Origin: SCUN01 sp964343975
GTDB taxonomy: Bacteria; Acidobacteriota; Vicinamibacteria; Vicinamibacterales; SCN-69-37
Assembly (NCBI GenBank): GCA_964343975.1
Contig: CAYFLU010000053.1
Span: 1-19,417 of the forward strand
Length of the DNA stretch: 19,417 nucleotides
Direction of reading: 5' to 3'
The position numbers and the translations under genes are program-made. Positions within the stretch are counted from its first letter, which is position 1. Each line of letters begins with the position of its first letter. Below, in pieces: positions 13,694 to 19,417 of the stretch. Under the pieces are notes generated by a model. That model saw nothing but the letters and a program-made list of their open reading frames with translations, was not told where the DNA came from and did no database searches.

Positions 13694-15382
13694 ATGCGGC
13701 CCTTCTTCGCCACCCTCTGCCTGGTTGTCGCCACCGCCACCCTCGTCGCCCAGGGACCCGAGGCACGGAAACCCCTTGCGCCTAAAGACGTTGACGACAT
13801 CGCCACCCTGCTGAAAATCGAGGACACGCGGCAGTTCGACGCCGCCGCGCTGACCCGCATCGTGGGTGCGGCGCATCCGGAAGTGCGGCGTCGCGCCATC
13901 GTGACGATCGGTCGAGTGGTCGACGAACGGGGCAAGGCGATGCTCACCGCCCTCCACGGCCAAACCGACACCACTCTCCTCGCGACGGTGGCCTTTGCCA
14001 CCGGGCAACTGAAAGATGCCGCCGCGCTGCCCTGGCTCACCGGCCTCCTCACGACCGCCGACCCCGTCGTCGGCAAAGAGGCGGCACAGGCGCTCGGCAA
14101 GATCGGCACACGCGACGCCCGCGGCGCGCTGGCGACGTATCTCGCCACCGCGCGCGACACGGCGCCGGCCGTCGTCGTCGGCGAAGCCCTGCTCGCCATC
14201 GGCCGCGTGCCGTATCAGAACGGCGTGAAAGACGACCTCGCGCCGATCGTGCGGTGGTCGACATCAAAGGACGCGGAGCTCCGGTGGCGCGCGGCCTGGG
14301 CGCTGTTCCGGCCGAAGGACCCGGCGGCGATTCCGACGTTGATGACGCTCAGCACCGATGCCTCAGCCGAGGTGCGGTTCTGGGCGATGCGCGGGCTCGC
14401 GCCCGACCTGGTCGACCACGCCGGCATCGCGCGCGCTGATGCGGCCGCGCGCCTGCGGCAGGGCGTGAACGATCCGGACCGTCGCGTGCGCACCGAGGCG
14501 CTCCGCGCGCTCGTGGCGTACGACGATGACGCGTCGGTGCAGGCGGTGCTGCGCGCCTTGCAGTCCGATGACACGTGGCTCTCGGTTTCGGCAGCGGACC
14601 CGACACTCGCGCGGCACAAGGCGCGCGCCGATGTGGTGCCGGCGCTCGTCGCCGCCGCGGCCGACGCAAAGCCGTTGTCGCTGCGCCTGTCGGCGCTCAC
14701 GCCGCTCGTGACGCTCGCGCCTGCCGAGGCACGCGCCCTGGCAACGTCGCTGCTGAAGTCATCGAGTGTGACGGCGCAGACCGCGGCGCAACAGGCGCTG
14801 CGGCAGCTCGATGCGGCCGAGCGTGCGGCTGCGGGTGGTGCGGCCGGCGCACGTGGTGGCGGCGGAGGCGGCGGTCGCACGGGCGGCCCGGCGCGCGCGG
14901 CGATCACGCCGAAGACCGACGGCGAGTACCGCGCGCTGGTCGAACGATGGATCGTGCCCGACTACGACGGCGCGCCGCGTCCGCACGTGCTCTTCGGCAC
15001 GTCACGCGGCGAGATCGACGTCGAGTTGTTCCCGGGGGACGCGCCGTTCGGCGTCGAGTATCTGCTCGCGGTGATTGGCACCGATGAGATCGTGAACACC
15101 GAGTTCGGCCGCGTGGTGCCGAACTTCGTGGCGCAGCAGCGCGGGATCCGCAACGAGGGGTCGCTGCGCGATGAAGTGAACCGGCGCGGGCTCTTGCGCG
15201 GCACGCTCTCGTGGGCCTCGTCGGGCCTCGACACGGGTCGTCCGGGCTACACGCTGGCGAGCACGCCGCAGCCGCACAACGAAGGCAACTTCACGGCGCT
15301 CGGCCGCATCGTCTCGGGGTTGGATGTGGTGGATCGCCTGGAACTGGCCGACCGCATCACGAGCGCGCGCGTCCGGAAGTGA
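13694..15382 (+). CDS. Exported HEAT-repeat protein fused to a divergent cyclophilin-type peptidyl-prolyl isomerase
   Basis: A 562-aa protein with signal peptide MRPFFATLCLVVATATLVAQ. Residues ~45-375 are Ala/Leu-rich helical repeats of HEAT type (e.g. HPEVRRRAIVTIGR, DAELRWRAAWALF, SAEVRFWAMRGLA, DRRVRTEALRALV). A Gly-rich linker (~380-400, with seven consecutive Gly) leads to a cyclophilin domain at ~427-556. It keeps SRGEIDVELFPGDAP and FGRVVPNFVAQ, with Arg473 and Phe478 equal to the catalytic Arg55/Phe60 of CypA. The GSQFF-equivalent is RPGYTL (516-521), so one substrate-pocket Phe is lost. The C-terminal PHNEGNFTALGRIVSGLDVVDRL is standard. It is probably a periplasmic folding or scaffold factor; isomerase activity is doubtful. 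No clear ribosome site precedes ATG 13694. It is divergent from cytochrome c'. Confidence 0.9.
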   Translation: MRPFFATLCLVVATATLVAQGPEARKPLAPKDVDDIATLLKIEDTRQFDAAALTRIVGAAHPEVRRRAIVTIGRVVDERGKAMLTALHGQTDTTLLATVAFATGQLKDAAALPWLTGLLTTADPVVGKEAAQALGKIGTRDARGALATYLATARDTAPAVVVGEALLAIGRVPYQNGVKDDLAPIVRWSTSKDAELRWRAAWALFRPKDPAAIPTLMTLSTDASAEVRFWAMRGLAPDLVDHAGIARADAAARLRQGVNDPDRRVRTEALRALVAYDDDASVQAVLRALQSDDTWLSVSAADPTLARHKARADVVPALVAAAADAKPLSLRLSALTPLVTLAPAEARALATSLLKSSSVTAQTAAQQALRQLDAAERAAAGGAAGARGGGGGGGRTGGPARAAITPKTDGEYRALVERWIVPDYDGAPRPHVLFGTSRGEIDVELFPGDAPFGVEYLLAVIGTDEIVNTEFGRVVPNFVAQQRGIRNEGSLRDEVNRRGLLRGTLSWASSGLDTGRPGYTLASTPQPHNEGNFTALGRIVSGLDVVDRLELADRITSARVRK

Positions 15383-15399
15383 CGCGCGGGCACGCGGCG

Positions 15400-15639
15400 C
15401 TATTTGCCGCGGCCCTTCACGAACACGCGCACGTCACCGGTCGCGATGTGCCGCGCCGAATAGGTGTGCGGGCCCGACTCGCATTCAAATCGCGTGAGAT
15501 CCGCCGTGCCGAGCGGTACGTACTCGGGCTCGAGCCCGACGATGGCGTTGGCGGCGGCCGCGACGTCGTTCAACGCCGCGGCCGGAAACCGCTTGAGTAA
15601 CACCGCGAGCACCTTCTCGCGGTCGATGACCGTGGACAT
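15400..15639 (-). CDS. Small protein of unknown function (79 aa)
   Basis: The ATG at 15639 is preceded by GGAG about 6 nt upstream, which supports this short frame over its upstream extension. The N-terminal half is helical (DREKVLAVLLKRFP, LNDVAAAANAIVG); the second half has alternating hydrophobics suggesting a few strands (LTRFECESG, YSARHI, VRVFVKG). It has one Cys (53) and two His (58, 64) but no recognised motif, and no signal peptide or membrane segment. It lies 26 nt downstream of the cupredoxin on the same strand and may share its transcript; it is convergent with the cyclophilin gene (17-nt gap). Codon use matches its neighbours and the start context is good, so I consider it real; I do not recognise the family. 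Confidence 0.65.
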   Translation of the reverse strand: MSTVIDREKVLAVLLKRFPAAALNDVAAAANAIVGLEPEYVPLGTADLTRFECESGPHTYSARHIATGDVRVFVKGRGK

Positions 15640-15665
15640 GCCCACTCCGGTCCTCTGTGGGCGAA

Positions 15666-16142
15666 CTACTTGACGATGAGGTCGCCCGTCATGCCCGCGG
15701 CCCAGTGGCCCGCGAAGCTGCACAGGTAGACGTACTTGCCCGGCTTGGTCGGGGCGGTGAACGTCACCTCCATCGTCTCGCCCGGGCCCGCCATCGACGT
15801 CGACGCGATGATCGACGACTTCATGGCCGCCGGAATGTAGTCGGTCGCGCGCGCGTTGGCGGCCGCGTCGGTGAACGCCTTCACGTTCGTGCCTTCCTTG
15901 AGCAGCACGAAGTTGTGCGCCATGACGATCTTCGGCGTCTGGGCCATCGACACGATGCGGACCTTGATCTTCTCGCCCGGCTTCGCGTTGATCGTCTTCG
16001 CGCTGTACGACATCTTCTCGCCCACCGGGTCGGTGACCGTGAGGGTCACGGTGCGCGGCGCCTGCCGCGCTTCGATCGGAGCGGCGCTGGCGATGGCCGC
16101 AAACACGAGGGTGGTGCCGAGGATGGTTCGAACATTCAACAT
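15666..16142 (-). CDS. Auracyanin/azurin-like blue copper protein (cupredoxin)
   Basis: A 158-aa protein with signal peptide (MLNVRTILGTTLVFAAIASA, cleavage near residues 21-27). The four type-1 copper ligands are in place: His76 (MAHNFVLL), then Cys141, His146 and Met151 in CSFAGHWAAGM. The C-x4-H-x4-M spacing is that of auracyanins rather than azurin, which has x3 before Met. The central region between the first His and the Cys (~85-120) is long and contains the KAFTDAAANARATDYIPAAM segment seen in azurin-type folds. It acts as a periplasmic one-electron carrier. It is divergent from ccoI and may donate electrons to the cbb3 oxidase, which is inference. Start at 16142: AGGAG lies 9 nt upstream; the alternative ATG 16148 would leave only 3 nt. 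Confidence 0.92.
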   Translation of the reverse strand: MLNVRTILGTTLVFAAIASAAPIEARQAPRTVTLTVTDPVGEKMSYSAKTINAKPGEKIKVRIVSMAQTPKIVMAHNFVLLKEGTNVKAFTDAAANARATDYIPAAMKSSIIASTSMAGPGETMEVTFTAPTKPGKYVYLCSFAGHWAAGMTGDLIVK

Positions 16143-16151
16143 GAACATGTG

Positions 16152-16156
16152 CTCCT
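16152..16156 (-). promoter_or_regulatory. Ribosome binding site (AGGAG) for the cupredoxin
   Basis: AGGAG on the minus strand is 9 nt from ATG 16142 and 3 nt from ATG 16148, so it favours the inner start. Confidence 0.6.
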
Positions 16157-16237
16157 GAAATGCGGCGCGCCGCCGCGTCCGTCCTTTAGCTTTGCACGGT
16201 TCGTGCCGAGTCGGCTCCGCGGGAGAAGGCCGTCGAA

Positions 16238-16255
16238 ATGCCGAGTTGTCGGCAT
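16238..16255. promoter_or_regulatory. 18-bp palindrome (ATGCCGA-n4-TCGGCAT), candidate operator
   Basis: Seven-base arms at 16238-16244 and 16249-16255 are perfect reverse complements around GTTG. The element lies in the 283-nt intergenic region between the cupredoxin and ccoI, about 95 nt from the cupredoxin start and 170 nt from ccoI. It fits an operator or a small mRNA hairpin. The arms do not match the FNR (TTGAT-n4-ATCAA) consensus. Confidence 0.4.
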
Positions 16256-16268
16256 GATTCCCCACCAC

Positions 16269-16309
16269 TTGCCGGAAATTCCGCGACATCACCCACGACT
16301 TTCCGGCAA
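16269..16309. promoter_or_regulatory. Inverted TTGCCGGAAA pair, candidate regulator site
   Basis: TTGCCGGAAA at 16269-16278 is repeated inverted and perfectly at 16300-16309, 21 nt apart. The left copy runs on to form a small CGGAA-a-TTCCG dyad. The 31-bp centre-to-centre distance is close to three helical turns, as expected for a pair of bound dimers on one DNA face. The element sits upstream of ccoI and the divergent cupredoxin and could co-regulate both; the regulator is unknown. Confidence 0.4.
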
Positions 16310-16416
16310 ATCCGGGTTTTCCCCCGTGGCGGGGTGTGGCCTGCCTTTTGCTCAAGTGCGTCACGGATCAGTCTGTGACGACTCTGACCGCCGCACTCGA
16401 ACGCCGCTCCGTCGCT

Positions 16417-16420
16417 GAGG
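16417..16420 (+). promoter_or_regulatory. Ribosome binding site (GAGG) fixing the ccoI start
   Basis: GAGG lies 5 nt before GTG 16426. In-frame GTG codons at 16336 and 16375 lack a comparable site and would add residues ahead of the TCRHCG motif that normally lies near the N-terminus of CcoI. Confidence 0.55.
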
Positions 16421-16425
16421 ACACC

Positions 16426-18816
16426 GTGGCTAACGCCACGACCTGCCGGCATTGCGGCGATCCGTGCGACCGCGCGGCGATCATCGCCGACGAAGGCACC
16501 TTCTGTTGCAGCGGCTGCCACTCGGTGTTCCGGCTCCTGTCGGAACACGGCATGACGGCCTTCTACAGTTGCGCGGTCAATCCGGGCCAGTCGCAAAAGG
16601 CCCTCGACCTCAAGGATCCGGGCCGGTTCGCTGCCCTCGATGACCCTGAGGTCGCGCGACGATTCCTCACGCCGCGCGCCGACGGGCTCGCGCGTGTGGT
16701 CTTCCCGACCCCGTCGATGCACTGCGCCAGCTGCCTGTGGCTGCTCGAACAGCTCTGGCGCTTCAATCCCGGCGTCGTGCGCTCGGAAGCCAACCTCATG
16801 AACCGCACGGTGGCCGTCGAGTTCCGGCCCGCCGAGATTTCGCTGCGCGCGGTCGCGGAGACGCTCGCCTCGCTCGGCTACGAGCCTGTGCTCGATCAGG
16901 AGCCGGCGGCGGGCGTGCCGAAAGTCCGGCGCGGGTTGTATCTGAAGATTGGCGTGGCGGGCTTCGCCTTCGGCAACGTCATGTTGTTCAGCGTGCCGCG
17001 CTACGCCAACGGCGCGCCCCTGCCGCCGATGTTCGCCGAGCTCTTCGGCGTGCTGAACCTGCTCTTCTCGCTGCCGGTCCTCTTCTACAGCGCGGCCGAC
17101 TACTTCCGGTCTGCCTGGTCGGCGGCCAAGGCGCGCACGATCACGCTCGATGTGCCGATCGCGCTCGGGCTCGCGGTGCTCTACGGCCGCAGCACGGTGG
17201 AGATCCTCACGGGCGGCGGCGAAGGCTTCCTCGATTCCTTCTCCGGCCTCGTGTTCTTCCTGCTCGTCGGCAAGTTGTTCCAGCAGAAAGCGTTCGAGAG
17301 CATCGCGTTCGATCGCACCGTGCAGTCGTTCCTGCCGCTGTCCGTGCAGGTCGAGCGTGACGGCGGCGTGGCGCTCGCGCGTGTGGAGACGCTGCGGCCC
17401 GGCGACACGATCGCGGTGCGGCCGCAGGAAGTGGTGCCGGCCGACGCAATCCTGCTCGATGCGCAGGGCGCGATCGACTACGCGTTTGTCACCGGCGAGC
17501 AGGTGCCGGTGGCGGTGGAGCGCGGTGCGCTCGTGCAGGCCGGCGGCCGCGTGTCGGGCCGCGCGCTGCGCATGACGGTGACGCGCGCGGTGTCGAACAG
17601 CCGCCTCGCCGGGCTGTGGTCCGATCCGGTCTTCGAACAGACGAAGACGCACTGGCTCACGGAACTCCTGACGCGCTTCGGCTGGTGGTTCACGGTGATC
17701 GCGATGTCGCTCTCGGTGATCGGCGCGATCGCGTGGTGGCCGGACGGCCGCAAAGCCGCCGAAGTGGCCACGGCCGTGCTCATGATCGCCTGCCCGTGCG
17801 CGTTCACGCTGGCCGCGCCGATGACGCTCGGCACGGCGATGGGCATCCTCGGCCGCGCCGGCTTCTATCTCAAGAACTCCGCCGTGGCGCTCGACCTCAG
17901 CCGCATCGACACGATCGCGTTCGACAAGACGGGCACGCTGACGACTGCGGCCGCCGACGCCACCGTGACGCAGACCGGCTTCTCCGACACCGAGTGGGCG
18001 CTCGTGCGCCGGCTCGCCGCGCAGTCGGTGCATCCGGTGAGCCGCGCCATTGCCGGCACGCTCCCGGCCGGCGCGTCGACCGATGCCGCGAGCGGCATCG
18101 ACGAAGTGGCGGGCCGCGGCCTCACGGGCACGATCGACGGACATCGCGTGGTGCTCGGCTCGGCGGCGTTCGTCGCCGAGCGCACCGGCCGCGCGATCCC
18201 GGCGGACGCCGGCGCGGACTTCGTGACGTGGGCGGCCGTCGATGGCGGTGCGATCGGCACGATTCGCCTGAGCGCGCCGGATCGGCCGGGCATGCCGGCG
18301 GCCACGGCCGACATCGCGTCGCGCTACACGACCTGGCTCCTGTCGGGCGATCACGCCACGGAAGCGCCGCGCTGGGCGGCGGCCTTTGGCGCGCGGATGA
18401 AGTTCCGCCAGTCGCCCGAAGACAAGCTCACCACCGTCCGCGCCACGCAAGCCGACGGCCATCGCATCGCGATGATCGGCGACGGCCTCAACGACGCGGG
18501 CGCGCTGGCGGCGGCGAATGTCGGGATCGCGGTGTCGGACGAGACCGCGTGCCTCGTGCCGGCCTGCGACGCGGTGATCCGCGGCGAGCAGTTGCCGAAG
18601 CTGCCGGTGTTTCTCGCCTACGCGCGCCGCGCGCGTCGCGTGATCATGGCCTGCTTCGCCGTGTCGATCGCCTACAACTGGCTCGGGCTGTCGCTCGCGC
18701 TCACCGGCCACCTCACGCCGCTGGCCACGGCGATTCTCATGCCGATCAGCTCGCTCACGATCGTCGCGATGGCGGTCGGGTTGATGCGGCTCGGCAGCCG
18801 GAAGGTGCTCGCATGA
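16426..18816 (+). CDS. ccoI: Copper-translocating P1B-type ATPase for cbb3 oxidase assembly (CcoI/FixI-like)
   Basis: A 796-aa inner-membrane ATPase delivering copper for the CcoN active site. In order: N-terminal Cys-rich metal-binding domain (TCRHCGDPC at 6-14, FCCSGC at 26-31); HMA domain with MHCASC (98-103); membrane helices; actuator TGEQ (356-359); ion-binding CPC in MIACPCAFTLAAP (453-465); phosphorylation site DKTGTLT (500-506); the HP motif SVHPVSRA (534-541); and the hinge GDGLNDAGAL (685-694). CPCAFTLAAP and the FCCxGC domain point to the CcoI branch rather than CopA, and the downstream ccoS and ccoN confirm it. Its TGA overlaps the ccoS ATG (18813-18816). The GTG start is fixed by GAGG at 16417-16420. 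No ccoG or ccoH precedes it. Confidence 0.95.
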   Translation: MANATTCRHCGDPCDRAAIIADEGTFCCSGCHSVFRLLSEHGMTAFYSCAVNPGQSQKALDLKDPGRFAALDDPEVARRFLTPRADGLARVVFPTPSMHCASCLWLLEQLWRFNPGVVRSEANLMNRTVAVEFRPAEISLRAVAETLASLGYEPVLDQEPAAGVPKVRRGLYLKIGVAGFAFGNVMLFSVPRYANGAPLPPMFAELFGVLNLLFSLPVLFYSAADYFRSAWSAAKARTITLDVPIALGLAVLYGRSTVEILTGGGEGFLDSFSGLVFFLLVGKLFQQKAFESIAFDRTVQSFLPLSVQVERDGGVALARVETLRPGDTIAVRPQEVVPADAILLDAQGAIDYAFVTGEQVPVAVERGALVQAGGRVSGRALRMTVTRAVSNSRLAGLWSDPVFEQTKTHWLTELLTRFGWWFTVIAMSLSVIGAIAWWPDGRKAAEVATAVLMIACPCAFTLAAPMTLGTAMGILGRAGFYLKNSAVALDLSRIDTIAFDKTGTLTTAAADATVTQTGFSDTEWALVRRLAAQSVHPVSRAIAGTLPAGASTDAASGIDEVAGRGLTGTIDGHRVVLGSAAFVAERTGRAIPADAGADFVTWAAVDGGAIGTIRLSAPDRPGMPAATADIASRYTTWLLSGDHATEAPRWAAAFGARMKFRQSPEDKLTTVRATQADGHRIAMIGDGLNDAGALAAANVGIAVSDETACLVPACDAVIRGEQLPKLPVFLAYARRARRVIMACFAVSIAYNWLGLSLALTGHLTPLATAILMPISSLTIVAMAVGLMRLGSRKVLA

Positions 18817-18995
18817 GCGTGATCATTCTGCTCATCACGGCCGGCGGCCTCGTGGCCGCGGGCTTTCTGGCCGCCTTCTTCTGGGCGGTGAAGTCGGGAC
18901 AATTCGACGACACCGCGACACCGCCCATCCGGATCTTGCTCGACGAACCACCGCACGACGCACCACCCCACTCAAAGGATGCAATCGATGGCTAA
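18813..18995 (+). CDS. ccoS: cbb3-type oxidase assembly protein CcoS
   Basis: A 60-aa protein with one N-terminal membrane helix (~3-25) followed by the family signature FFWAVKSGQFDD (22-33) and a short, acidic, His/Pro-rich tail. CcoS is needed for cofactor insertion into cbb3 oxidase. It starts on ATGA, overlapping the ccoI stop by 4 nt, and its own stop overlaps the first codons of ccoN by 8 nt, so all three genes are translationally linked. Confidence 0.93.
   Translation: MSVIILLITAGGLVAAGFLAAFFWAVKSGQFDDTATPPIRILLDEPPHDAPPHSKDAIDG
18974..18979 (+). promoter_or_regulatory. Ribosome binding site (AAAGGA) for ccoN inside ccoS
   Basis: AAAGGA lies 8 nt before the ccoN ATG at 18988, within the last codons of ccoS, and supports that overlapping start. 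Confidence 0.6.
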
Positions 18996-19417
18996 CGCAG
19001 TACCAGAGTCGCCCACCCGGGTCGACCATTTCGAGTACGACAACACGGTCGTCAGGAACTTCCTGGTCGCCACGGCGGTCTTCGGCGTGGTGGCGTTCCT
19101 TGTCGGCCTGATCGTCGCGCTGAAGCTGGTCTTTCCGAACCTCCTCGGCTTCATTCCCGTGCTGACCTACGGGCGGCTGCGGCCGTTGCACACCAACGCG
19201 GCGATCTTCGCGTTCGCGGGCAATGCGCTCTTCGCGGGCGTGTACTACTCGTTGCAGCGCCTCTGCAAGGCGCGCATGTTCAGCGACGGCCTCAGCAAGT
19301 TCCACTTCTGGGGCTGGCAGCTGATCATCGTGGCGGCGGCGCTCACGCTGCCGCTCGGCTTCACGACGGGCAAGGAATACGCCGAGCTCGAGTGGCCGAT
19401 CGACATCGCGATCGCGC
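18988..19417 (+). CDS. ccoN: cbb3-type cytochrome c oxidase subunit I (5' part)
   Basis: 143 codons are visible before the window ends. CcoN is the haem-copper catalytic subunit reducing oxygen to water at low oxygen tension. After a short cytoplasmic start (DHFEYDNTVVRNF) comes TM1 (~25-47), then YGRLRPLHTNAAIFAFAGNA (61-80), whose His68 is the low-spin haem b ligand. The stretch from LFAGVYYSLQRLCKARM to HFWGWQLIIVAAALTLPLG and EYAELEWPIDI is very strongly conserved in CcoN. The ATG at 18988 lies 8 nt inside ccoS. The visible part cannot show whether ccoO is fused or follows separately. Confidence 0.95.
   Translation, partial: MANAVPESPTRVDHFEYDNTVVRNFLVATAVFGVVAFLVGLIVALKLVFPNLLGFIPVLTYGRLRPLHTNAAIFAFAGNALFAGVYYSLQRLCKARMFSDGLSKFHFWGWQLIIVAAALTLPLGFTTGKEYAELEWPIDIAIA

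Noticed and set aside
14815..14905. Gly-rich run in the cyclophilin gene as a frameshift or sequencing artefact
   Set aside because: The frame stays open and the cyclophilin domain continues correctly afterwards, so it is a genuine linker.
16186..18711. An 841-codon open frame on the minus strand opposite ccoI
   Set aside because: Its product is Arg/His/Glu-rich without motifs and mirrors the GC-rich third positions of ccoI, which is unambiguous on the other strand.
1..19417. Mobile element, phage, defence island or tRNA/rRNA gene
   Set aside because: No transposase, integrase, terminal repeats, phage genes, known defence domains or tRNA-like cloverleaf were seen on either strand.

Overview
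The window is very GC-rich and densely coded on both strands, with short intergenic gaps and no tRNA, rRNA, transposase or CRISPR. It carries an Oar-type TonB receptor (carboxypeptidase-regulatory domain plus plug and barrel), an M28 peptidase with an Ig-like tail, a DUF885 lipoprotein, GMC and Gfo/Idh/MocA oxidoreductases, a HEAT-repeat cyclophilin, and glycine/RGG-rich linkers. Together with the base composition this suggests a soil-type Acidobacteriota, most likely the Vicinamibacteria lineage. That assignment is inference from gene families, not a database match.

Layout. 1-736: 3' end of a secreted M28 metallopeptidase (+), followed by a strong hairpin and a 41/42-bp minisatellite (743-907). 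955-3426: TonB-dependent receptor (+), whose stop overlaps that of the convergent exported protein with a Rossmann-like N-terminal half (3423-4562, -). 4605-6107: methyl-accepting chemotaxis protein without a HAMP domain (-), divergent from an HDOD signalling protein (6212-7054, +), which is followed by a cysteine-synthase-like PLP enzyme (7087-8151, +). 8164-10125: DUF885 lipoprotein metallopeptidase (-), whose start is 22 nt from the start of a divergent three-gene operon (10148-13148, +): Gfo/Idh/MocA oxidoreductase, cysteine-rich GMC oxidoreductase and VOC-family protein, with a 4-nt overlap and a 2-nt gap.

13152-13577: cytochrome c' (-). 13694-15382: exported HEAT-repeat/cyclophilin fusion (+). 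15400-15639: 79-aa protein of unknown function (-), downstream of an auracyanin-like blue-copper protein (15666-16142, -). 16426 to the right edge: cbb3 oxidase cluster ccoI-ccoS-ccoN (+), with overlapping starts and stops. ccoN runs off the window.

How the genes work together. The right third is an electron-transfer and microaerobic respiration neighbourhood: CcoI supplies copper to the cbb3 oxidase, CcoS helps assemble it, CcoN is the catalytic subunit, and the divergent cupredoxin and nearby cytochrome c' are periplasmic redox proteins. The central operon looks like an oxidative small-molecule pathway, perhaps sugar or glycoside, with a possible Fe-S cluster in the GMC enzyme. The left part is a peptide/polymer scavenging set (M28 peptidase, TonB receptor, DUF885 peptidase) interspersed with signalling genes. 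No mobile or defence system is visible. The least-explained parts are the GMC operon, the exported Rossmann-like protein, the minisatellite with its hairpin, and the dyads in the cupredoxin/ccoI intergenic region.
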